Positions 50,353 to 57,739 of a stretch of DNA of 64,000 bases are shown one piece after another (positions within the stretch are counted from its first letter, which is position 1; every line of letters starts with the position of its first letter). The DNA is from Vibrio rhizosphaerae (GTDB lineage Bacteria; Pseudomonadota; Gammaproteobacteria; Enterobacterales; Vibrionaceae): positions 2,232,001 to 2,296,000 of the forward strand of contig NZ_AP024903.1 in assembly GCF_024347095.1 (NCBI RefSeq), in the 5' to 3' direction. A program made the position numbers and the translations under genes. The notes beneath the pieces are model-generated. The model searched no databases. It was not told where the DNA came from and saw nothing but the letters and a program-made list of their open reading frames with translations.

Positions 50353-51810
50353 ATGAAGATAACGAGACTAACATTTGTATATATTCGTGCTGCATTCTTC
50401 CTTTACCTTACCCTGCTATATCAACCGAGCTATGCTAAAGAATTCATTCCTCCATTCGAAGCCTCTCAGCCTAGCGAATCAAGTCGTCTTGACGAACTCT
50501 ATTATATTCAGCCACACAATACATACAAAAATAATGGTGTTCTACGTGACTGGTTAAATGCTGGTTATCGTGCTATCGAACTCGATGTCATTGATCGTGG
50601 CGACTGGGAAGATGAGGCCAAAGGCCCCTATGTCGCACATGGTTTAAACCCAATGAATGCAAATTGTCGCGCAGAAGATAATGATCGGCTGGGAGATTGC
50701 CTCGACGATATTGCGGCTTGGATGGATAACAACCCAAATGCATTACCTCTTCTCATTTTTGTGGACATGAAGTCTAGCTGGGATCCAGCATCTGCTTGGA
50801 AACATGATGAGGTAGCAGAATTAGATTGGTGGATTTCTAACTACTTCGGACCCAAAATGTTTACCTATCAGGAGCTACTCACTCATCTAGGAAACTCAAA
50901 CGACTATCGGGAGACCCTAAAAATGAGGGGATGGCCAACAGTCTCAAGCCTCAGAGGGAAAGCCATTGTTATACTTACTGGTGGACATAAGGGAGATGTC
51001 AATCATCGCATGGAACAAGCGATGAACATGATGAGCGGCACACAATCCACATTTTTATGTCCTGATATTGATGCTGCAGATGCCTCAGAATTCACTGGAA
51101 CGATTGATGCAATCTCGGCAACAAATTCTAAACGCTTTTTCTGTGGTAATGTCAAAGCGGGTGATCACTACCAAGTCACAGCAAATGCGGCCAGTGATAC
51201 CAAACAGTTGATGCACCTTTGGCATTCAGCCGGCGACTTTGCGAACACTGACTACGCGGCTACATGGATTGCCATTGCGCATGGCGTATCCGCCATTGGC
51301 TGGGATATCAGTAGTGCTACGAATACCCCAAGGTGGATAGAATCCATTCCGTTAGTAGGAGTACGTAGAAGCCTGCCGGGCTACTTCACCATCAGGCCAA
51401 GTATATCTACAGAAAAATGTCTAACCGTTAAACGCTCAGATTATTCTAACGGTGGAGATCTGATTCAAGAGCATTGCTCGGACACGCCTGCTCAACGTTT
51501 CGTATATACAGCTGAAGGACAACTGCGTCCGGCAGGAAATAACAAATATTGTGTCGATTTCAACACAGGTTCTGCCGACAATGGGGATGTACTTCACCTG
51601 TGGGACTGCGATGGTGGGAACTCGGAGAAATGGCAAATTACATCAGACGGACGCTTTAAAAACCGGGATAAAGACTACAGGTATTGTATGGATGTGCCAG
51701 GTGCCACAACCAGCTCTGGTGTTCAATGGAAAATTTATCAGTGTAACGGAAATGAGAATCAAAAATTCAACTTACGCAGCGTTCCGGATTGGCATCAAAG
51801 CTCTTTCTGA
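50353..51810 (+). CDS. Secreted PI-PLC-like phosphodiesterase with ricin-type lectin domain
   Basis: A 485-residue secreted protein. Signal peptide about 1-28 (to PSYA). The phosphatidylinositol phospholipase C X-type barrel follows (about 45-345) with the catalytic His in QPHNTY (His55), the metal-binding pair in AIELDV (Glu76, Asp78) and His96 in YVAHG, the pattern of calcium-dependent bacterial PI-PLC. The C-terminal 120 residues are a ricin B-like beta-trefoil with QxF/W repeats (PAQRF, SEKW, NQKF), likely sugar-binding. It lies right after the cydB fragment. Site GGGAG; ATG at 50353 chosen because the signal peptide starts there. Confidence 0.85.
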   Translation: MKITRLTFVYIRAAFFLYLTLLYQPSYAKEFIPPFEASQPSESSRLDELYYIQPHNTYKNNGVLRDWLNAGYRAIELDVIDRGDWEDEAKGPYVAHGLNPMNANCRAEDNDRLGDCLDDIAAWMDNNPNALPLLIFVDMKSSWDPASAWKHDEVAELDWWISNYFGPKMFTYQELLTHLGNSNDYRETLKMRGWPTVSSLRGKAIVILTGGHKGDVNHRMEQAMNMMSGTQSTFLCPDIDAADASEFTGTIDAISATNSKRFFCGNVKAGDHYQVTANAASDTKQLMHLWHSAGDFANTDYAATWIAIAHGVSAIGWDISSATNTPRWIESIPLVGVRRSLPGYFTIRPSISTEKCLTVKRSDYSNGGDLIQEHCSDTPAQRFVYTAEGQLRPAGNNKYCVDFNTGSADNGDVLHLWDCDGGNSEKWQITSDGRFKNRDKDYRYCMDVPGATTSSGVQWKIYQCNGNENQKFNLRSVPDWHQSSF

Positions 51811-51934
51811 CAAGATCAATCATTTGGTTTGATCGTCTGTGACTCAAGTGGAGACACTACCGATGACTGTCTCCACAGAGAGCGTTGTTCACCACTTGAT
51901 ACGTCAAAAATCTGTGGGATGAACGCTGGTACGC

Positions 51935-52255
51935 TCATTGTTCTGAAATTGATGATTCGGAGATTGATTGCTCAGAAGCCGCCTGATCAGCGAACTGGCG
52001 ACTCAGTTCCATGGTGCTGCCAAACAATACACTGATAGAGGAAATTGAAGACATCATGCCGGAAATGCCCCGGACTTTGGTAACAGCGAGTGCGGCACAT
52101 GCACCAATACCGAGAGTCAGCCACGGGTTTTCCCGGACAAAACGACGCGAAGAGAACATCAGAGTTTGCTTGTCTAACCGACACTGCCTCAGTGCGGCTT
52201 TACCCTCGGTCCGTTTGATCTGCATCGCCCGGTTGAGTTTTGTCAGATAAGGCAT
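51935..52255 (-). CDS. YqjK-like membrane protein
   Basis: A 106-residue protein with a basic N-terminal half (TKLNRAMQIKRTEGK, then RFVRENPWLTLGIGAC) and a hydrophobic middle, ending in a polar Ser/Glu/Gln tail. It is in the place of yqjK in the yqjD-yqjE-yqjK stress operon and has a similar layout (basic start, one membrane stretch). Start at 52255 has GGGAGGGG upstream. It overlaps the end of yqjE by 56 bases. Sequence similarity to YqjK is weak. Confidence 0.6.
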   Translation of the reverse strand: MPYLTKLNRAMQIKRTEGKAALRQCRLDKQTLMFSSRRFVRENPWLTLGIGACAALAVTKVRGISGMMSSISSISVLFGSTMELSRQFADQAASEQSISESSISEQ

Positions 52256-52724
52256 CCCACCCCTCCCGTAATTGTTCCGTGGTATGTTTAAAGCCAAGGA
52301 AATTCGTCAGCCGCTGCTGCCACCAAGCCAAACCGAACAGTGCCAGACCGAGTGACCCAATAAATACCCCGCAGCTCAGCAACACATGCGCCGTCAGATA
52401 GTAGGTGACAATCCCTGCGGTCAGGCAAAGGCTGAAGATAAACAGTACTGCAAGCAGAATAAAAACAATACTACACAAGACGATTTGTCGCGCTGCCGCA
52501 ATGTTGGTTTTCACTTCGAGCACAAACAGATCCAACGTTGTGTCAGACCATGTTTTGAGTGATGTCGCAAGCCCCTCAATCTGTGTCAAAATTGTCCGGA
52601 TGCTATTCACGGCTTGTTCAGCCTCTTGTTTAACATCCTGCGTATCGGCCCCGACAGCGGCCCGGCGAGCCGCGTCTGTCGTCGGGCCTTGGTCTTCAGT
52701 GGTCATATGCCCGGAATCATTCAT
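52200..52724 (-). CDS. YqjE-like phage-holin family membrane protein
   Basis: A 174-residue protein with an N-terminal soluble helical part and two strong membrane helices (about 82-105 and 112-135) in the pattern of the YqjE/holin-X family. Between DUF883 (yqjD) and a YqjK-like gene, which fits the family. In enteric bacteria the operon is induced at stationary phase. Good ribosome-binding site AAGGAGG. Three tandem 15-base repeats lie just upstream. Confidence 0.7.
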   Translation of the reverse strand: MNDSGHMTTEDQGPTTDAARRAAVGADTQDVKQEAEQAVNSIRTILTQIEGLATSLKTWSDTTLDLFVLEVKTNIAAARQIVLCSIVFILLAVLFIFSLCLTAGIVTYYLTAHVLLSCGVFIGSLGLALFGLAWWQQRLTNFLGFKHTTEQLREGWDALSDKTQPGDADQTDRG

Positions 52725-52738
52725 TGAACGCTTCCTCC

Positions 52739-52783
52739 TTGATCAACGACCTCCTGATGAACGTCGTCTTGATGAACGTCGTA
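52739..52783 (-). repeat. Three tandem 15-base repeats between yqjD and yqjE
   Basis: Units TTGATCAACGACCTC, CTGATGAACGTCGTC and TTGATGAACGTCGTA lie in direct succession. The first carries three changes. The array lies in the gap between the two genes and ends one base pair group away from the yqjE ribosome-binding site, so it might change spacing or translation of yqjE. Confidence 0.75.
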
Positions 52784-52806
52784 ATAAAAAACGACATCGG
52801 GAACGT

Positions 52807-53025
52807 CTATTTGATCAGCTTAGACACCGCCCAACCGGCCAGAAATGCACAACCAAGACTAAGCAACGGGTGATCTTTAACCACATTTTCTGCTGATTTG
52901 GTTGCTTGCTGAATACTCTCTGCACCGGCTTCCAGCTTCTCTTTGGCCTGCTGTTTTATCGCATCAGCCGTTTCTTCAATTTGTTCTTGTGTTTTAGCTG
53001 CGCTTGCTTTTGTTGTCGTTGGCAT
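52807..53025 (-). CDS. ElaB/YqjD/DUF883 family membrane-anchored ribosome-binding protein
   Basis: A 72-residue protein: Ala/Lys/Glu-rich helix (TKASAAKTQEQIEETADAIK) then a C-terminal membrane anchor (HPLLSLGCAFLAGWAVSKLIK, with the GxxLAGxxV pattern). This is the DUF883 layout. YqjD and ElaB bind ribosomes in stationary-phase E. coli. First gene of the yqjD-E-K operon; a sigma-54-like promoter lies upstream at 53171-53187. Confidence 0.85.
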   Translation of the reverse strand: MPTTTKASAAKTQEQIEETADAIKQQAKEKLEAGAESIQQATKSAENVVKDHPLLSLGCAFLAGWAVSKLIK

Positions 53026-53170
53026 AACTCTTCTCCGTTGGTTTTTATTTACAAAGCAGTTGACTTGAAAATCATGGCTTTAAAAACACCTTGCTCAACC
53101 GCCGAGTCACCATAAAGCCATAACATGACTGATATATCTGACTCATCCCTTATCGTTCATAACCTTGTGT

Positions 53171-53187
53171 AGCGATTATCATGCCAA
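53171..53187 (-). promoter_or_regulatory. Sigma-54-like promoter upstream of yqjD
   Basis: On the minus strand it reads TTGGCATGATAATCGCT. The GG and GC are exactly ten bases apart, as required for the -24/-12 class. It differs from the consensus TTGGCACG-N4-TTGCT by one base in each half. The yqjD start lies about 135 bases downstream of the expected transcription start. Confidence 0.6.
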
Positions 53188-53381
53188 CACGTTAAGAGAT
53201 TGTTTTTACTGATTAAAATATTCATTCTCTGCCAAAATCACATCATAACCTGTAATTATTTCCTTCTGATTGAGTCATCTTTGTAATTTTTTCTTATCCG
53301 TCAGGGAGACTTCTGTTTCATCCGGATGCTCAATCGCTGTAACCCCTTCTCTTCATTGATATCAAAGGCCATCAATAACCT

Positions 53382-53398
53382 CTGGCATACAAAATGCT
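53382..53398 (+). promoter_or_regulatory. Weak sigma-54-like sequence upstream of 132-aa gene
   Basis: CTGGCATACAAAATGCT keeps the GG-N10-GC spacing and the TGGCA half, but the -12 half is ATGCT. The gene starts about 200 bases downstream, which is long. Tentative. Confidence 0.3.
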
Positions 53399-53605
53399 TG
53401 ATACAAAATGCCGGATGGCGCGGTTACAGGGTAGATTGACCCTGTACTTGCGCCTCACAGGCAATGATAAATACCCTTCACGATGGCCATAGAAGTATGT
53501 ACTGGGATATAGGCATGTACTGAAAAAGATCAATGTTATGCCATCATCACATCAATATCAGAACCCAAAAGTATGAATATTTAAGAATGAAAAAAAGAGG
53601 CTAGT

Positions 53606-54004
53606 ATGACATTTACGAATAAGCGGGTGAGAGAGTTGTTGGTGAAAATCGCACACCACCGACAAACGTGTTTACCGCTTGTCGATCCCCATTCGCATCA
53701 GAATATTGATCGATCGGCTTATCGGTTCGTCAAAATAGAAAAAGTGATGATCAAAAAGATAGCCGCGCTGTTTTTTGATCAAGATGGGGACGACTTTATT
53801 GCGGAACATACCCACAAACATGACATCGCAACCCCCAATAACTATCAAGAGATGCATTTTATGAACGCACAGCTATTGAGAGAGTTAAAACAGCGTCTCA
53901 GGGAACTCGACGATACCAATCTGGCGACTCTACTCTCGTACTGGATCGCAGCATTGCAAGTCGAAAGCGATGAACTGGAAAAATATTTACCTCAAGGCGG
54001 GTAA
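53606..54004 (+). CDS. Unknown helical protein (132 aa)
   Basis: A soluble, mostly helical protein with several histidines (AHHRQ near 16, IAEHTHKHDI near 66), and clusters of Leu/Arg/Glu in the second half (LLRELKQRLRELDDTN). No membrane segment or signal. The His and Asp/Glu placement does not match canonical hemerythrin, although a hemerythrin gene is near. Convergent with the phosphatase-kinase fusion. Not recognised; a real gene by its ribosome-binding site (AGAGG) and codon pattern. Confidence 0.6.
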   Translation: MTFTNKRVRELLVKIAHHRQTCLPLVDPHSHQNIDRSAYRFVKIEKVMIKKIAALFFDQDGDDFIAEHTHKHDIATPNNYQEMHFMNAQLLRELKQRLRELDDTNLATLLSYWIAALQVESDELEKYLPQGG

Positions 54005-54015
54005 CCCGACTCGCC

Positions 54016-55662
54016 TTACTGACCGCTGTCAGGAACAAACACATTCAGCGACTGAGGACGAAGCTCAATCTCTAAACAACGGTCTGAATATAGCTCACCA
54101 TCAATGACGTAGTCGATCGATTTTGGTGACTGAATCGTCACTTGGGTGGCACTAGCATACTGAAACAGATTCGACTTTTCTTGCACACCGACACTGGTTA
54201 GCGTCAGATCGGACAACGCTACCAGACGCCCGCCCAGTGATTGCGTGTGGTCAAGATAAGTAATATGCAATTGCCCGTCATCGGGGCGTGGCTCTCCTCC
54301 GCCTTGTGCCAGCACCGTACTGAATGGCGCAGTATTGGCCACGATGAAACTATGAACTTCAATCTCCTGACCATCAAACCGATGCTCATCCGCTGCCTGT
54401 CCTTGCATGGTCACTTGCAGGGTTTGTGTCTCTTCTGCAATCACCGCATTAAAAAAGCCGGTTAAATACGCCAACTGTCCGAAGGTATTTTTTTCTTCAC
54501 GCTGTGCGTGTTCGATCATTTTCTGCTCCAGACCAATACCGAGCACCATCAAGATCAAACGCTGATTACATGTGGCAGTATCAATACGTTGGCTATGTCC
54601 CGAGAGAATCGCTTCACAGGCTTTTTCAACCGGTGAAAATTTCATCCCAATCCCATAAAGCACATGACACAGCGCATTTGCCGTTCCCAACGGAATAATC
54701 CCAAGATTGATATCGGTATCAACCAGTTGGCTGGCAACTTCAGTCACCGTGCCATCTCCCCCTGATACCATCACTTGGCTCACACCATGCTCTATGGCCT
54801 GCTTCGCAAGCGTTTCCGCGCTGGTATTTTCCGTGGTTTGATGAATGCGAAGACGGAACTTGCGAGTCAGTTCACGAATCACTTGCTGTTCGTGTTGCTG
54901 CCACTTACCGCCCCCGGCCACCGGGTTGACGATCATCCAGGTCGGGTCATCAAGCGCTAATACGCCTTTTTCGCTGATGGCTTGCAGTATTTTCATCTGT
55001 AACCGATTCAGCCTTGCCGTTTGGCGAACGCTGCTGATTTTCTCCATCACCGACGCGACCGACAGAGACGGGTCTTGACTCAACAGGTAAGCCGCCACCA
55101 CAAATACCGAGCGGCCACGCCCCAGTGCGCAGTGAACCACCACTGAACGCCCGCACGCAATTTGGGTATCGATCCAATTCATCGCATGACGTAAACGCGC
55201 TAAGGTCGGCGCTTTATGATCAAGAACGGGAATAGACAGGTAATCAAATTGCTTGTCGGTTGTGGCGCTTTCTAACCCGGCAAACTCCGCCGTAACATCG
55301 ACAATACAGGAGATATCGTGAGATTCGAGAAACGTCAAATCGCCGGGGAATAAGCGGCGGGACAGATACAGATGGTCATTGACTTGCTGAATCGGTGGGA
55401 CAGAATCGTGGCGCCTCTCCCAGGCATTGTAGGCCCTCGCCCCCAGTAAGAAAGGAATAAACGCCCACCGTATCCACCAGACAATCTTACCGTCTTGACT
55501 CTTTCTGAACATGGATGGGAAATCGAATAAATAGGCGATACTGACGAATACTAAGGAGAGAGAGACCCAAAGTAGTAAGATGCTGACAATGATATATGGC
55601 ATATAAATAGCCGCAAGCAGCGATGCGAATGCACCCAGCAGATAATATTTGACGATAAACAT
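54016..55662 (-). CDS. Fusion of dual-specificity phosphatase and diacylglycerol-kinase-like domains
   Basis: A 548-residue protein: two N-terminal membrane helices (about 5-45), a third amphipathic stretch (about 62-76), a protein tyrosine/dual-specificity phosphatase domain (about 92-230) with the P-loop HCALGRGRS (Cys178, Arg184), and a C-terminal lipid-kinase domain of the DAGK/YegS family (about 240-540) with NPVAGGG and GGDGTVTE. The membrane-tethered pair suggests it handles a phospholipid or polyphosphate group. It ends a gene pair with the hemerythrin upstream (35 bases). The combination is known in some bacteria but its substrate is unclear. Confidence 0.88.
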   Translation of the reverse strand: MFIVKYYLLGAFASLLAAIYMPYIIVSILLLWVSLSLVFVSIAYLFDFPSMFRKSQDGKIVWWIRWAFIPFLLGARAYNAWERRHDSVPPIQQVNDHLYLSRRLFPGDLTFLESHDISCIVDVTAEFAGLESATTDKQFDYLSIPVLDHKAPTLARLRHAMNWIDTQIACGRSVVVHCALGRGRSVFVVAAYLLSQDPSLSVASVMEKISSVRQTARLNRLQMKILQAISEKGVLALDDPTWMIVNPVAGGGKWQQHEQQVIRELTRKFRLRIHQTTENTSAETLAKQAIEHGVSQVMVSGGDGTVTEVASQLVDTDINLGIIPLGTANALCHVLYGIGMKFSPVEKACEAILSGHSQRIDTATCNQRLILMVLGIGLEQKMIEHAQREEKNTFGQLAYLTGFFNAVIAEETQTLQVTMQGQAADEHRFDGQEIEVHSFIVANTAPFSTVLAQGGGEPRPDDGQLHITYLDHTQSLGGRLVALSDLTLTSVGVQEKSNLFQYASATQVTIQSPKSIDYVIDGELYSDRCLEIELRPQSLNVFVPDSGQ

Positions 55663-55697
55663 GCTCCCTCCTTAAACCATCACGGATGATATGGATC

Positions 55698-56129
55698 TTA
55701 TTGCGTCATCTCTTGGATATAATCATTAGCTAACTGCTGTTTTTGCTCATCTGACATCACTTTACCGGCCATCTGGAAAAAGCGTTGTTCTTCCTCTTCC
55801 AAATGGTGCAACACTTTATGACGCAATGTTTTCATCAGCGTGAGCCAAGCGGGTGAACGGCGATCCGTTTCATCAAGCTGTGCAATCATTTTATCGATAG
55901 CGTGGTGCTCTGCGATACCATGTCGTGACATATCAATCGTCTTATCACTTTCGATCAGGGGTGCATAAAAGCAACGCTCTTCAGCAGCAGCATGTTGTTC
56001 CAGCTCTTGTTTTAAATTGTCATAAAACTCTTTCCGGACCGGTGAGTCGCCGGATGTTTCCATCAATGAATCCAGTAACAGACGCTGTTTCTCATGGCTC
56101 TCTGTGAGTACATCAAATATATTCTTCAT
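55698..56129 (-). CDS. Hemerythrin-domain protein
   Basis: A 143-residue four-helix protein with the hemerythrin iron ligands: TESHEKQ near residue 11, HAAAEERCFY near 47, GIAEHHAIDK near 75 and HHLEEEEQRFF near 111. Such soluble bacterial hemerythrins bind a di-iron centre and oxygen or nitric oxide. It precedes the phosphatase-kinase fusion by 35 bases, probably one transcript. Good site AGGAG. Confidence 0.9.
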   Translation of the reverse strand: MKNIFDVLTESHEKQRLLLDSLMETSGDSPVRKEFYDNLKQELEQHAAAEERCFYAPLIESDKTIDMSRHGIAEHHAIDKMIAQLDETDRRSPAWLTLMKTLRHKVLHHLEEEEQRFFQMAGKVMSDEQKQQLANDYIQEMTQ

Positions 56130-56167
56130 CTCTGACTCCTTCTTGAATTAAGAATAGTTGATAGAAT

Positions 56168-56193
56168 AAAGGGTGGCGTTGTCGCCACCCTTT
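56168..56193 (-). terminator. Terminator of the DUF1328-lipoprotein unit
   Basis: AAAGGGTGGCG pairs with CGCCACCCTTT around four bases. It separates the lipoprotein gene from the hemerythrin gene. Confidence 0.7.
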
Positions 56194-56237
56194 ATGATTC
56201 ACTTTGTGCGGATAATACAGATGGATTAAATACCGGC

Positions 56238-56435
56238 TTAACAATCTTTATCTTCCGCGTTCAAACTATCTTTGACATCTTCACACTTATCTTCAATTGC
56301 ATTTTGGGTATCTTGTACCGCGTCATCTACTTTTTTACCGGCTTTTTCCATCGGACCTTCATCACTACATGCGCCCAGAGCAAATACCAAACCTAAAACT
56401 GCAACCATACGATAAATAAATGATGTAACTTTCAT
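56238..56435 (-). CDS. Small lipoprotein with acidic/Cys-rich tail
   Basis: A 65-residue lipoprotein: signal peptide with lipobox FALGACSD (Cys23 lipidated), then a charged helical tail, KKVDDAVQDTQNAIEDKCEDVKDSLNAEDKDC. The tail has two further Cys and resembles small entericidin/YgdI-like or Lpp-like periplasmic helices, but no family is certain. It follows the DUF1328 gene by eight bases; ribosome-binding site TAGGAG. Confidence 0.75.
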   Translation of the reverse strand: MKVTSFIYRMVAVLGLVFALGACSDEGPMEKAGKKVDDAVQDTQNAIEDKCEDVKDSLNAEDKDC

Positions 56436-56443
56436 ATAAACTC

Positions 56444-56620
56444 CTACCTATTTATGTTTTTCTTCCCGAGAATCATCAAGACAATGGATACAATGAGAGA
56501 CAACAGGAACAGATAAAATATAATTTGTGCCACTGCTGCGGCTGCCCCGGCAATCCCACTAAATCCAAGGACTCCGGCAACCAGAGCTAAAACCAAGAAG
56601 ATAAATATCCACCGAATCAT
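56444..56620 (-). CDS. DUF1328 (YtjA-like) small membrane protein
   Basis: A 58-residue protein with two membrane helices: [20 protein letters not shown], then [20 protein letters not shown] and [14 protein letters not shown]. This is the DUF1328/YtjA pattern (RW near the start, GF-x-GIAGAAA in the middle). E. coli YtjA belongs to this family; role unknown, often stress-induced. Site AAAGGAGG. First gene of a unit with the lipoprotein. Confidence 0.9.
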   Translation of the reverse strand: MIRWIFIFLVLALVAGVLGFSGIAGAAAAVAQIIFYLFLLSLIVSIVLMILGKKNINR

Positions 56621-56756
56621 TGTTATGCCTCCTTTATTTTGAGGTAACTCACTTCGAGGAAAATAATGCTGATATCAATGGCGTCATTACCCCATCCTCA
56701 ATCGATAGTGACGCTAGTTTGTGGTTAATCACGCCAGTGAAATACCCGGCTCGTTA

Positions 56757-57314
56757 TTATTGAACCACTGAAAGCTTATCAATGACTTTATTTACATCAT
56801 CGGTATTATTCGCGATTGATAAAGCCAGATCATGCTCTGCGTCCGATTGCACTTTACCCGTTAACGTCACGGTTTTATTGTCTGTGGTGACATCAATATC
56901 CGTACCACTCACATTGGTATTCATTAATAATCGTGTTTTGACCACGGTCGTAATTTTAGAGTCCTTTAATACCGCCAGTGCATCAGAATCCGCATTGTTC
57001 TTCTTCGGGTTAACCACAGTCAGTTTATTATTGACTTTTTTCACGCCATCAAGGCCTGAAACCAACTCACCCGCTAACGACTTTTCTACATCATTGTCGA
57101 CGGACCCTGTCAGGGTAATCACCCGGTCTTTCACATCAGTGTTAATATCAAAAGAGTTCAAATTGGTATTGAGCAGTAATGTGGTTTCTGCTTTACCATC
57201 TAACCAAGCGTCCATGGATTTTTTTTCCCATTGATTACTGGCTAATACTGCAGTAGATGATGTTGCCAGAACGGTCGTCAGTACAATTTTAGCTGCGATG
57301 TTTTTCATGGTCAT
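56757..57314 (-). CDS. Periplasmic BON-domain protein (OsmY-like)
   Basis: A 185-residue protein with a signal peptide (about 1-25, to VLA) and two BON domains (about 37-105 and 113-185) with the typical ITLTGSVDND and VTLTGKVQSDAEHD strands. OsmY and DolP relatives act in the periplasm under osmotic or envelope stress. A near-consensus sigma-54 promoter (57345-57361) lies upstream and a sigma-54 activator is divergent. Site GAGGAG. Confidence 0.9.
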   Translation of the reverse strand: MTMKNIAAKIVLTTVLATSSTAVLASNQWEKKSMDAWLDGKAETTLLLNTNLNSFDINTDVKDRVITLTGSVDNDVEKSLAGELVSGLDGVKKVNNKLTVVNPKKNNADSDALAVLKDSKITTVVKTRLLMNTNVSGTDIDVTTDNKTVTLTGKVQSDAEHDLALSIANNTDDVNKVIDKLSVVQ

Positions 57315-57739
57315 TCTCCTCTATTGACGTTGTAGTTCTCATATAGCAATGCACGTGCCAACTTTTTAATCCATTGTTTTAAAAGGACTTATTGAATAAA
57401 CCACGCAAAAACAGAGATCCAAACACACCCTATCCGTGAATTATTTACATAGGATAAATGTAATTTTTAATCATCCGAGTGATGTTCAGTTTGGCAATAC
57501 GTTCAGTTTGCAGCAATATTGGGCGGGGAAAGGCCGTGTTGCACAAGATCAACGACGTCAGATTAAATTTCATTCAAAACAGTCGGGCCAATAACGCGGA
57601 TATTTTATCGATTATCAACTTTATTTAATCCATCTCCATCTTGTCCGACCCGATACTCAATCGACTTTTACAATATTTTGTCTTGTACTACCGACATAAT
57701 GCACGTAAATTCTTCCTGTCATATAAAGAGGACATTTCT
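57315..57739. other. Divergent region between BON gene and sigma-54 activator
   Basis: About 425 bases with no gene. It holds the BON sigma-54 promoter and presumably the activator sites (80-150 bases upstream of the promoter) and the promoter of the activator gene. I see no clear activator palindrome. Confidence 0.5.
57345..57361 (-). promoter_or_regulatory. Near-consensus sigma-54 promoter upstream of BON gene
   Basis: The minus strand reads TTGGCACGTGCATTGCT, matching the -24/-12 consensus YTGGCACG-N4-TTGCW at all conserved positions with the correct ten-base spacing between GG and GC. The start codon is 31 bases from the last base, so the expected transcript has a leader of about 20 bases containing GAGGAG. 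Confidence 0.85.

Larger units (their letters stand above)
53026..53605. other. Divergent promoter region (yqjD / unknown 132-aa gene)
   Basis: About 580 bases between the two divergent genes, with no supported gene. It holds a leftward sigma-54-like site (53171-53187), a weaker rightward one (53382-53398), a direct repeat ATACAAAATGC at 53387-53397 and 53402-53412, and an inverted repeat TACAGGGT / ACCCTGTA (53425-53446). Confidence 0.5.

Noticed and set aside
56170..56192. GC-N10-CC spacing in front of the hemerythrin gene, considered as a reverse sigma-54 site
   Set aside because: It is simply the stem of the terminator and lacks the TGGCAC and TTGC halves.
56621..56756. Possible sigma-54 element upstream of the DUF1328 gene
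   Set aside because: The only GG-N10-GC spacing (CGGGTATTTCACTGGC) has poor -24 and -12 halves, so I do not count it in the proposed regulon.
57490..57560. Sigma-54-like texture (TTGGCAATACG... and GGGGAAAGGCC...TTGCAC) upstream of the activator gene
   Set aside because: The GG to GC spacing is not ten bases in either case.
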